DNA of 18,946 nucleotides from Saccoglossus kowalevskii (Eukaryota > Hemichordata > Enteropneusta > Harrimaniidae), in NCBI RefSeq assembly GCF_000003605.2, contig NW_003132359.1, positions 23,378-42,323 on the forward strand. The letters are read 5' to 3'. Below the pieces are notes generated by a model that was given only the letters and a program-made list of their open reading frames with translations, made no database searches and had not been told where the DNA came from. The position numbers and the translations under genes were made by a program. Positions 1 to 12,300 of this stretch are shown piece by piece. How positions within the stretch are numbered: the stretch's first letter is position 1; each line of letters opens with the position of its first letter.

Positions 1-152
1 TTCAGACTAGGTTGCAAACTAAACACTGGCCACTCTCATTCAGACAGGGTTGCAAACTAAACACTGTCCACTAGCACTCAGACTGGGTTGCAAGCTAAAC
101 ACTGGCCACTCTCACTCAGACTGGGTTGCAAACTGAACACTAGCCACTCGCA
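1..152. repeat. 38-bp tandem repeat, four copies at left edge
   Basis: Four head-to-tail 38-bp units, starting at 1, 39, 77 and 115 and built around GGTTGCAAACTAAACACTGG. Units differ by a few substitutions with no change in length. The array probably continues beyond the edge. It lies in the ATP6V1H intron that follows exon 9. Confidence 0.9.
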
Positions 153-236
153 AGCACACATTTTAGAAATCACTAATTAGAGTCACACTAAATATTACTC
201 TACTATAATCAATAGAATTTGCATATGTATACTCAC

Positions 237-338
237 TGTTTCCCCCTTGGATAATGTCTGACATATTCACCAATGTCATGGGCAGCTACAGCTAAAACTA
301 ATGGATCTTTTGATGACTCTAATAATCTTATTAATATC
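237..338 (-). CDS. ATP6V1H: ATP6V1H coding exon 9, last in window
   Basis: Completes lysine 387 and codes residues 388-420 plus two bases of the next codon. It includes [20 protein letters not shown] and [13 protein letters not shown], a hallmark of the C-terminal domain. The acceptor is ATTTCAG and the donor GTGAGT, so the gene continues to the left. No further exon is visible in the 236 bases before the edge. Confidence 0.94.
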
Positions 339-3300
339 CTGAAATGAAATATACAATATTATTGTGAATACTGGTAAAGCCAATTGTTGCAAAATTGTGT
401 ATGCAACTTTGTAGTAGCTTTTTTATGGCCAAACTAGTATGTTGTTCCTGTCATATTGTTCAGAACACCAAACAGCCAAATTGCCAGCTCAGCAGCTGAC
501 TGGTTTTTTATGTGTTCCTTCAGATCATTACATAATTAGAACAAGTTAAATCAGCATTATGTAATGCACTAAACATACTAGTGACCATGTCCTGATATGT
601 GAGACTGCATCAATACATATATTTTGTTTCATTTGCTATTTTTATATATATGATTGGATGTAATACAATGAAAGACATCTCATATTTATATTCATGTGGC
701 AAAGTTCATTACTATTAGTTTGACGTTTCCTGTTAAGTTTGGTTTGACCCAACTTGTTGCAATTGCATAATGATCACAACACCAGCATAGCAAACTAGTC
801 AGCAGCTTAGCTGTTTCGAAAAATTTGCTAGTGACGGTAATGTAACGGAATTAAAAATATAATTCCAATTAGCGTACAAACTATGTCGCTAAGTTTTACG
901 TAACATGACTAAATATCCATTAACCACAGCCCTCAATATGAATTCAACAGGATATCATGCTATGGTGTTCCATTGGCCCTGAATCTGCATAACAGGTTTA
1001 CATATATGAATTCAACAGGATATCATGCTATGGTGTTCCATTGGCCCTGAATCTGCATAACAGGTTTACATTAAATCATGCTATGGTGTTCCATTGGCCC
1101 TGAATCTGCATAACAGGTTTACATTAAATTCAATATGAAGTAAAATGAAAGTGTAATACTATAAGTCAATCAAAACTAGGATACTTTAAATAAGACAGTA
1201 AACTCTATGAGAATCCACAACAAATCAAAACTAGGATACTTTAAATAAGACAGTCAACTCTATGAGAATCCACAACAAATCAAAACTAGGATACTTTAAA
1301 TAAGACAGTCAACTCTATGAGAATCCACAACAAATTAAAACTAGGATACTTTAAATAAGACAGTAAACTCTATGAGAATCCACAACAAATCAAAACTAGG
1401 ATACTTTAAATAAGACAGTCAACTCTATGAGAATCCACAACAAATCAAAACTAGGACACTTTAAATAAGACAGTAAACTCTATGAGAATCCACAACAAAT
1501 CAAAACTAGGATACTTTAAATAAGACAGTCAACTCTATGAGAATCCACAACAAATCAGAACTAGGATACTTTAAATAAGACAGTAAACTCTATGAGAATC
1601 CACAACAAATCAAAACTAGGATACTTTAAATAAGACAGTAAACTCTATGAGAATCCACAACAAATCAAAACTAGGATACTTTAAATAAGACAGTCAACTC
1701 TATGAGAATCCACAACAAATCAAAACTAGGATACTTTAAATAAGACAGTCAACTCTATGAGAATCCACAACAAATCAAAACTAAGATACTTTAAATAAGA
1801 CAGTCAACTCTATGAGAATCCACAACAAATCAAAACTAAGATACTTTAAATAAGACAGTCAACTCTATGAGAATCCACAACAAATCAAAACTAAGATACT
1901 TTAAATAAGACAGTAAACTCTATGAGAATCAACAACAAATCAAAACTAGGATACTTTAAATAAGACAGTCAACTCTATGAGAATCCACAACAAATCAAAA
2001 CTAAGACACTTTAAATAAGACAGTAAACTCTATGAGAATCCACAACAAATCAGTTTGCTTGAAAAGGTATTTGATGTGACTCACAAAGTACTGTAATTTT
2101 AGTGAATAATCCTTGCATGTACCGGATTCTGTCGTAAATTCACCCTGGATTGTTAAACGGCAGTTGGGGTCTTTAAAAAAATATTTCGGCAGTTTTTTAT
2201 GGTGTTATTTTAATCTTTTCTGATGCCTAAAAGTTTCGCCATAGTCACTGACGGCTATACAAGAGTATTGATGTTTATTGATACTAGCATGAATGGGTAA
2301 GCTTCGTTTTGACAATGAGCTGTTATTGCTGTAAACAATGTTAAATTATTCTTCAAATGCTCAGTTTATCTTTTGAAAACAACTAATTTTTTGTTATTTA
2401 AAAACAAATCATGCTGCCTTCCCATCAAAATCCAAGCCAAAAGATCGTACAACAACATCGGCAAATCTCTTCTGTGTTCAATAACATTAACATATTTAAA
2501 TGTACTATGGAAATTTGAACATGTTAGCATCATTCATCGTTTTCATTGGTTAATTAGCGATTTGACCTGTCCGGTCAAAGAACACTGTTTCAAACATAAC
2601 GAATATTCATTTCTACAGCATCGAGCATTGAAAATGCGACCAGAATCATTCGCTTACGATGAAATAAGAAGAATTTTATTTGCATTTCGTAACAATTGCA
2701 CGTTATTATAATCATTACTAGGTAATAATCAACAATTGGGAAATGAAGCATGACCGCATTGTGCTACCGTGATCATTTGCTACTAAGCAATGAAGTTGTG
2801 TTCGTTTCTATTTGAAACTTCTTTTAAAATATACTTTCACTACTAATAAAATGAAAAAAATATAATTGTATTTTTTGTTGAGAAAGATAAGCTGGGTGAC
2901 ATTGTAATGAAATTTTAGGCGGTCTACTTTTTAATCCAGCAAGTAAAAATGTATAAGATTGTAGATTAGCTTCTGCAATAGTTTCTTCATTTTGGGTTGT
3001 CCAACTGCCGGCGTTGAAAGTTGGCATAGGTGGATTTTTCAATGAAAAAGTCCCCAGAAAATGGTTGATTACCATTTTTTGAAGTTTTGAACCCCAAATA
3101 AAGGCCCACCAGCGGTGAAATCGTCAAGGGCAATTTTTCGGGTGGACGAATTTACGACAGAATCCGGTACATGCCATATTTGCTTCATTAGTAGCATATA
3201 CATTTACATAAATATTAAACAGAGGTGTGACAATGAACAAAATGTATGAGATTTTAATGATACAGTATATAACAAATGTGCTACTAATATATGATTTCAA

Positions 3301-6300
3301 TAGAGATGCAATTCTAATAGAGATATGATTTCAATAGAGATGCAATTCTAATAGAGATATGATTTCAATAGAGATGCAATTCTAATAGAGATATGATTTC
3401 AATAGAGATGCAATTCTAATAGAGATATGATTTCAATAGAGATGCAATTTTAATAGAGATATGATTTCAATAGAGATGCAATTCTAATAGAGATATGATT
3501 TCAATAGAGATGCAATTCTAATAGAGATATGATTTCAATAGAGATGCAATTCTACATGCACAGAATTTAAAACCTTGTTACTATTGGAGGTTGATTGAAA
3601 TATTGAAACAATTATTTTATAGATGATTCTTACTTTAATAGTTCATAGTTTCTTTCATTCAAACGTGACACATTCTCTCTCCAGAATTTCTCACTTTTAT
3701 GGACAGGGCTCCATTCTAGTCTACCAGACTTCACTTCAGATGAATATTCATCAAAGGAACTAAAACAGAAAGCAATGTAAATTATGCAATTTGAAAAAAA
3801 TGACTTGTCCAGCTATCAGTCATCCACAAAAAAAATACTGTTTTGTAAGGTTTCATAATTATTTCTCTACATAATGTGCAATACAGATAGCATTGTTTGT
3901 TTGTATATACAAAGTTCAAACACACTCAAATATGACACAAAATAAAATACACATGTGACACAAACAATTCATGCCAGTGACATCAAATTTGAAATTCAAA
4001 CAATGCAGTACTTGTCCAAGACCGTCAACATTGTCATGTAGTTTTTCTATAAGATAATTAGGAAATAATCACCCCCAGAGGTGAGTATACCACAAGATTT
4101 TCACCAGGTTCATATTCACACAAGCGGTATCAAAATCAAGTGGTATATTGGTACTCATCTCTGGGAAGTGGTTATTCTCATCATATTATACAAATTTCAT
4201 TTTAAAAATAATTTTGTGATACAGAAATAACAAGAACCATGTACAAATGTGATTACAGCACTAAAACGTGCAACTGTGGTAAAATAAAAATGAGCCCTGG
4301 AACTAGCAAACAGCAATTAGAGATAAATCGAACAGTAGAGCAAATTAACAGTCATATTTAGCATTGTTATTATTAAATACTTTTTGTGTTTGAAGCATCA
4401 TTCACTGATATAGGTAAAGTTGTCTCAATCAAAATAATTTCAAAAATATACAGATGTTGGTAAGTGTTGTATGCGTGATTTCATTTTGAGGATAGATGAA
4501 AACTACGGGTTCACTAGTGAGCCACGACAGATGGCAATAATTTTTCTGGCATCATTCTTTAAAAATAATGTTTTTTTCATGCTTCTCACTTGAACCTAAA
4601 ATATCTTTGGGTGGCAATGATCTTCATTCCACATTATATCTGCAGTACAAAATCTTATTTTTGTTGATTTCTGGTGACAGAAATATTTAACCCTACCCTT
4701 AACCCTGTACTGAGTATCAGCGACTGACCGAAAAATATGAAATATCGGGTCATGTTTTTTTTCCCCATATACAAGTACCTCGGCTATTTACGATACACTA
4801 AGTTTTCACGAGTTAAAAAAAAAAAATCCGACCAATTTTTTAATTTTCCGACTTGAGGGCAACATAATTTTTTTTTTTTTTGGCCTTATTCAAGTGCGGG
4901 GCTTTCTTCTAAACATGCTATTGACCAATTAGAAAATCATATTCTGGCAATAATAAGCTGTATTTACCTAAGACCATCAACACTATCATGTAGTTTTTCA
5001 ATTAGATAATCAATATCTTCTCCAATATCAGTGTCTTCAAATTTTTGTCCTTCCAAAACTTGCAGCTGTTTTAATGCTTTACATTGGATCATGGACAATG
5101 CATTTTCTCGTGTCACATCGATATCTTCTGGCTTTTGAATCAGATTCTGTGATAGAAAAAATCAGTTTATTCTCATTTACTGGATACTTCTGGTTGTGAA
5201 ATACAGTGAATGGCAGAAATCTGTTCCTTAGTTTATACATATTTATAAAACTTTGTAAATACAGATGCCCATCAGTCATTAAAATACATGTAACTGTGAT
5301 TGTGATGTAGCGCAGTGTCTATGACGCCCAACTTTTTAAAATTAATTAAAAGTGTTTACTGATTCAATGATGTTGAAGTAATTCATAAATATAAATTAAA
5401 ACTCATGATGATTTGTCAACAGCCATTTTGATTTATAAAAATTGATATTTACAAAATTTTTAAAACATCCCAATGTTGATGCCATCCACAGTACCGGTAG
5501 TTAAGGAATAAATTTATTTGATTTTGATATGTTGGCAAACACAGTGACAATAGCAGCCGCACACAATGTAAATAATGTCATTCTGAAACATGATTGCATG
5601 CATGTAAACCAGAAATCATAGAGGGCAAATACCTCTAATGTAATGGTTCAAATACAGTATTTGCTGTATTATAACAGTAGATGCATTTTACATAAATGAC
5701 AGAGATGTGTCCATATTAAAAAAAGTCATATTTGAATGATCCAGCATCCATTGCAAACAACTGTTTGGTAGCTGTGCTTTTATTAGAGAATACAAATTTA
5801 ACAGAGCAAATACATGTATGGTCTAAAATATTTCTTTCACAATTTCAAATTATTTTCAGGAATTTTTTCCTGCCACCAGTGATAATGAATTTATTCAAAT
5901 GGCTATACAGACATGTATCGTTACATTTTAAAAAAAACACAAGATTTTACACATACCCTAAATGTAGCAAGAATGATTCTTGTCACCTTCTCTTTAGCAG
6001 ATTCACCCAATATATCACCTAACACTGGAATTACATTATATCTAGAAATTGAAATTAAGAATATTAAAATGGCGGCAGTCGTCGTGCCACATCCTGTTCA
6101 ATATGGGACTCACAGTAATGTACACAATGCGTGTAAAATACATTGTTTACATGAAATTTGAACACGTTAATCAATGAGTAATTTATGGTAATACATCACA
6201 TGACAGCAGTAGCCAATAGCTTTATATCAGAATCATTCACATCTAATAAATTCATGGAGGATATAGTATTTCTCAGACGTTGTAAAACAGAATATCCCAT

Positions 6301-9300
6301 AATACTTACCGATTCATCTGTGTTGCCAAGGAAGGGTTGTATGATACCATCCAGATACAGAATATTAACTGATACTGAATTTGAAATCCACAACGACCGC
6401 CCAGAACTGTCAATAACCTGACAAAAAATAGCATGTCATTGTAGTCAGTATTCCATCCATACGCGTATTCATCATTTCTGGACAAGCCTTGTTTCCTCAT
6501 GATTCTTCTCAGGAGCAAATGTCTGGGCATTTGTTATTGTGAACTTTATTTTTAATTACAAAAATACACACATGTCAAAAAGTGTGAGTAGCTTAGTCAC
6601 TGGTAGCATAGTGGTTGTCGAGTCGGATTCATGATTGGTAGCCCAAAGTTCAAATCCTACCTTAGGCTGAACATCCCTGGGTGAGTGTGCCACAGACTCA
6701 ATGGGAAGGCTAATCCACTGGCCGAGATTCATTCACTAACAAATGCGTTTTGGGGGAAACCTTGGTTAAGGTCCGCAGGTGCTTGTGTTTGACTGAGCCT
6801 GGTTGAGTAGCTTAGTCCTTGGACTGCAAAGGTCACCACACTCAATGCGTTTGAGAGAGGTTCACTGTTACTGTGTTTATACTTAGTCAGCTGTCTCTCA
6901 AATGGCATTACATGAATGCCATTTTTACAATAGTACCATACTGGACTGTGTTAGCGCCCAGGGTTCTCAACTCATGCTTACCCATGCACCCCCTCAGAAA
7001 ATCGCTTACCCATGCACCCTCCTCAGAAAATCGCTTACCCATGCACCCCCCTCAGAAAATCGCATACCCATGCACCCCCCTCAGAAAATTGCTTACCCAT
7101 ACACCCCCCTCAGAAAATCGCTTACCCATGCACCCCCCTCAGAAAAGAGAGCAAATGACAATTTTAGTTCACAAATATTACTTGAATGAATGCAATCTTT
7201 ACAATAATACTTACGTTCCTAGGCCACCAGCTTCCATAAATGACTCTCTATATGCATTGTATCTCAGTAACATTTGTAGACATCCGGCCACTGCTTGTAG
7301 ATACTCATTACCAGGGGCTGTTAACTGATTTTTTATCCATGTGTAGTAGTATGTCAAATCACTGCCAGACATTGTCTCTCGGCCCCAGCACGCTAGTTTA
7401 GCAATGACTCTACCAGCCTAGATTTGAAAAACCAAATGACTATGAACAAAATGAATTTAGTCACATCTGACAACAAAATACTCCCTCACATCATGAACTC
7501 AGTCACTTCTGACAGCAAAATGTTCAATAACATCAAAAAAGAATTGTATTGAAATCTCATTTACTCAACAAACTAATAGCATTTACAGACTGCAATGCCA
7601 TATACATGTACCGGATTCTGCCGTAAATTTGCCCTGAGGCCTATTGAAGAGTATTGATGTTCATTGCGACTAGCGTGAATGGATAAGCTTCATTTCGACA
7701 ATGAGCTGTTATCGCTGTAAACGATGTTAAATTATTCTTCAAATGCTCAGTTTATCTTTTGAAAACAACTTTTTTTGTTATTTAAAAACAAATTATGTTG
7801 CTTTCCCATCAAAATCCAAGCCAAAAGATCGTACAACACCATCGGCAAATCTCTTCTGTGGTCAATAACATTAACATATTTAAATGTACTATGGTACTTT
7901 AACACGTTTGCATCATCCATCATTTTCATTGGTTAATTAGCGATTTGACCTGTCAGGTCAAAGAACACCGTCCCACGTCAAAACATGGCGAATATTCATT
8001 TCTACAGCATCAAGTGTTAAAAATGCGATCGGAATCATTTGCTTATGATGAAATTTATTTGCATTTCATAACAATTCAACAAATTTTTTTTTTTGTTATT
8101 ATAATCATTACTAGGTAGTAATCAACAATTGTGAAACACAGCATGATCGGATTGCGCTACCGTGATCATTTGCTACTAAGCAATGCAGTTGGGTTCAATT
8201 TTATTTTAAACTTCTTTTAGAATATACTTTCGGTACTAATAAAATGAAACAAAATAATTGTATTTGGCGCATGAGGTTCGTTAATGTGATTTTTTTTTGG
8301 AGAAAGATGCTTTTTAATCCAGCAAGAACAAGCCATGCATGGCACAGTCCCAGTTAGTTATTAAATTTAAGATATATAGTTATGTTTATAGTAATATAGC
8401 TGGAATATAAACATGTCAGGAATATGATTTTTTAACATTAAAATGATTGACATTTGTATCTGATCGTCAAACAAGTACTTGACCATATTGAGAGATATTG
8501 CTCTGGAACAGCATTCAAAATCAGCCATTTTGAATACATGTATATATATAACGATGTATAATGAATATATAAAATTTAAATATAACAAGTCAAAGCATTT
8601 AAGAGATATGACTCTAGAAGCCCAATCATTAAAACAAAATGGCCGTCAGTCAGCCATTTTGAATCCAATCTGAAAAATAAAATGACGAGCATCAGGAACC
8701 CATAATGTCTAATGTATGTACCAAGTTTGAACGAAATCCACCCATAAATGCTTGATATTTAATGATTTTTTAGCACAAAAATTACCAACATTTGGAATAG
8801 GAACGTCAAACCAATATATCTGTTTATCTATGACATGATGTATAATGAATATTTAAAATTTGAAAATAATATCAGTCAAAACAAGTCGGAGATATGGGTC
8901 TAGAAGCCCATTCATTAAAACAAAATGGCATTTGAATCTTATCTGAAAAACAAAATTATTTGCATCAAGGTCCCATAATGTCTAATGTATATACCAAGTT
9001 TGAACAAAACCCATCTGTAAACAGCCGAGAATTGGTTGATTTTTAGGATTTTTTAGCACAAAAATGACCGCCATTCGGCCATCTTGAATCAGATCGTGAA
9101 ACAAATTGACGTGCATATGTATAATATCATATATGATGTATGTGTGAAGTTTGATTGTGATTAGTCCAGGCATTTCTAAGATACAGGTCCGGACGCACGC
9201 ACAGACGCACACACGGACACACGGACACACGGAGGTCAAAACATAAGTCCCCGTTTTCGGACTGCGTCGGAACGGGGACTAAAAAAATGTATAAAATTTT

Positions 9301-12300
9301 AAATTAGCTTCTGCAATAGTTTCTTTTGTTTTGGGTGGTCCAACTGCCTGTGTTGAAAGTCAGCGTAGGTGGATTTTTCAATAAAAAAAATATATGCCCT
9401 CTAGTGGCAGTTACATTACCTGATTGATGACAAATTTGTCTTCCCTATTTAGCATATTCAGGAACTGAGCCCAAGGCGTTGTTTTGCATTTTTTACCATG
9501 GTCAAAAAATATAGATACTCTTTCATGATTCTCCTTAGGAATGAAATAACAAGACATTAGTATAGTGGAGTAACAACTATGTGTATTAAATCAATGTTAA
9601 GACCCAGAGAGAGAAATAAGGAAAATATTTTCATCAATGTTTTTTTACAATTTTAAAATTGTTAATAAAACTGTGTTGTAATTTTGCTATGAACATCGGA
9701 TATATCTTATTTTTTCTAAAATTTTGACAAAATAACCTTTAAAACAAGGATGATTTGTAACTGACATGAAAAATGCCCGGAATATTTGAATAATATTTCT
9801 TTAGACTTCAGGTTGGAAAATTTGTAAATAACACACACATTACAAAATGTGTAAAATCAATAAAATGAATATATGATTTAAAATTTGCATATAAATACAT
9901 TGTGGCAATTTACTATCTGAATAAAGATAGAGACAAACAAGATAAAATTCAAAAGTTAAATAATATTCTCAGTAGCAGCCATAATAGCAAAATTGGAAGT
10001 GCATTGTAACAATGGGTAGTCTAATAGTTAATGAATACAAACAAACAAACATAGCAGCATTACAGTTGCCTGGAAATGTTGATAATACATACATGTACAT
10101 CACTAATTGGTAACCATATCAAACTATAAACATTGCAGCTAAAAATAAACTACACAAATAAAGCTTGCAATCCAGAAATACAGATGTAAATTTGATACAT
10201 CATTCAGAGTATCCGGAATAGCTGTATGCTATTATCGTCCATTTCAATCAACAAATGTTTTGTATGCAATGAACATGTTTTTTTGCTTTAAAGTTATTTC
10301 CATGTCTCCGAATTAGAATTCAAATGAAGTTGGTATTACATAACAGGAATAAACCACCACTGAAGTTTCCGCAGTCAAGAGTTATTGCAAAAATTAAATA
10401 CATGATTGTGCATATTTGTTGTGAATTATAAAATATTTTATGGTATATCAGGCTGCAGTGGTGCTTTATTCCTATATTATAAATTGCTAATATTGGAAAA
10501 TAGTAACCCTAGGACAAGAGATAATAGACTGTACCCCATAGGCTACTGTAAATTATTTAATGATCTGATGGTCACATAATACCTGTAACATGTCATCCAC
10601 CAAAGTAAGAATGTATTGCACTGTTTGGTCTTTTGATATATGCCCCATTAAACTCAGAAATATCTTTGCTGCTTGGGGTCCATATCGTTTCAAAACCTGG
10701 TCTCTTTGTTCACTGCTTGTTGCATTGTCAAATTCACGGATAAAGGTGAACTCTTCCTTGGAAATCATCTGACCTCTGTCAAGACGCAGAAAATATTAAT
10801 TTAAATTGAAAATTTAATATCTTTTATCACCATGGTAACATGCAATGCACTATCTCTTCATAGAAATGTTGCAAAAATGAATATTTTTTACATGTAAGAG
10901 TGATACTGAGGGCTAGAGACTGAGCACTAGGAAAATGTAGCCTTTCATTTGTGCATATTATTTTGTAATACCAGTATCTAATTACCCCAATTAATTTCCC
11001 TGCATAATATCTTATAAATGACAGTTATGTAAATTATTCATAATCTGAGGCCAAATCAGAAACTTTGGCATAACAATAATTCAGAAGCATGTTTCTTATT
11101 AACCTTTTTTTCAAATTGATATACAAGGGTGGCTTTTCAGTTTTATTTTATTCTAAAATCTTTGGTAAATTTGTAAGTTTTTGTTTATATTTTCAAACAT
11201 TCTGTTGAAAAACAATGTAATGTGCACGTTTTTGACTGATATGGTGACTACAATGATGAATATTTTATTTCTGGTTATTATCCAATCACAATCACATATG
11301 GGATTACAAAATCTGTTTTCAAACCATATATTGTTTACCAACTTCACTCTACATACAATGTACCTGCATCTTTTAAAAATAGAATCTCTGTGCATTGTGA
11401 CAATAGATATAAACTATTCAACCATATTACTAATGATATGCTACGGGGTAGTTGTCACCTGCACATGCATCAGATGGTCATTATTTACAAACAAAATTCT
11501 ACCCATGAGCCTTTGCGTTTTTAACGTGTATTGTTATCAACACTTGGGACTCAATTCCCACTTGTGCAGGTGATGACCCCTCCACTTTAAGTTCTGCATA
11601 TTCATAAACCTTATCCATTAAATGCATATTTGCTCACATAAATGTTTTTTTGAAGCAATTGAAGGGCTGTGATTGGGCATCGATGAGCATTTGTGGTATG
11701 GGTCCCACACTATGCATAGCAATACATGTGGGACAAGTGTGTTATTGATTTGCATAATTACACACAGCCACAATGACCACTGCCCTTTAACGCAACAGAC
11801 AAAAATGTGAGGTCAGTGCAGTTTCAGCCAAGCAAAAACAAAACAAACTCACCAGTAATAAACATGAAGCATTTGTTGAAACTGAACACCAAGTGATAAT
11901 TTTATTGATGTTTTGGAACAATTAAGCAACATTCTGGTATATGATGGCTTGAAAAAACATTATCCAATATTGTTTTTTTTTAGCAGTGGGAATGGTGTAC
12001 CACAAATCAGAGCAGATACTTTAACACATTCTATATGCTGCTACACTGAACACCAAGTATGTCACAAAATTGTTCCAAAATAAATGTATCATTCCAGTGT
12101 GAAACATTCAATACATTCTACTTATACATGTATATGCCCTTAGCATGCAACCACCCATCACCATTAGTTTTATTATTAGACTTATTTGATAAGGAATGAT
12201 AAGCGATATAAATTATTTAGTCTGACATTGTTACAATAATTAGATTTATAGAGTGTGCAAGTCCTGGTAATTTGTTTTCTGACCCTTAAAGTGTACATAT

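Larger units (their letters stand above)
339..3633 (-). other. ATP6V1H intron 8 (repeat-rich)
   Basis: A 3.3-kb intron between exons 9 and 8. It holds a triplicated segment (about 937-1129), a 55-bp minisatellite (1166-2053), an inverted-repeat element (2116-3173) and a 34-bp array (3289-3554). I see nothing recognisable in 339-936 beyond AT-rich sequence. Confidence 0.9.
3760..4967 (-). other. ATP6V1H intron 7
   Basis: A 1.2-kb intron. It contains an exon 7 relic (4005-4058), a hairpin element (4063-4179) and homopolymer A/T tracts near 4815-4880. A CCCTA-type patch near 4690 is too short and irregular to be telomeric. Nothing else is recognised. Confidence 0.9.
6418..7214 (-). other. ATP6V1H intron 4
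   Basis: A 797-bp intron between exons 5 and 4. It holds a tRNA-derived SINE (about 6585-6865) and a C-rich minisatellite (6972-7147). The rest is unremarkable AT-rich sequence. Confidence 0.9.
7418..9419 (-). other. ATP6V1H intron 3 (nested transposons)
   Basis: A 2.0-kb intron, most of which is copy 2 of the CATGTACCGG element with another element inserted into it. About 190 bp next to exon 4 and about 30 bp next to exon 3 are outside these elements. Confidence 0.88.

Noticed and set aside
1166-2053. Possible CRISPR array
   Set aside because: Units are continuous 55-bp tandem repeats without unique spacers, in a eukaryotic intron.
2373-2711. 112-codon plus-strand ORF
   Set aside because: It lies inside the inverted-repeat element; the matching region of the second copy does not keep the frame, and no protein family is recognised.
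2824-3075. 83-codon minus-strand ORF
   Set aside because: It is part of the same transposable element with no recognisable transposase motif, and it is not extended by plausible splice sites into ATP6V1H.
4680-4712. Telomere-like CCCTA stretch
   Set aside because: Only three irregular units (AACCCTACCCTTAACCCT); such patches are common by chance in AT-rich introns.
6600-6675. Functional tRNA gene
   Set aside because: A and B boxes are present, but the acceptor and T stems do not pair, so a SINE head is the better reading.
6873-7328. Plus-strand ORFs of 151 and 95 codons with repeated proline and histidine motifs
   Set aside because: They come from the 29-bp minisatellite and lie antisense to ATP6V1H, overlapping exon 4. 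The unit length is not a multiple of three, so no frame is kept from unit to unit.
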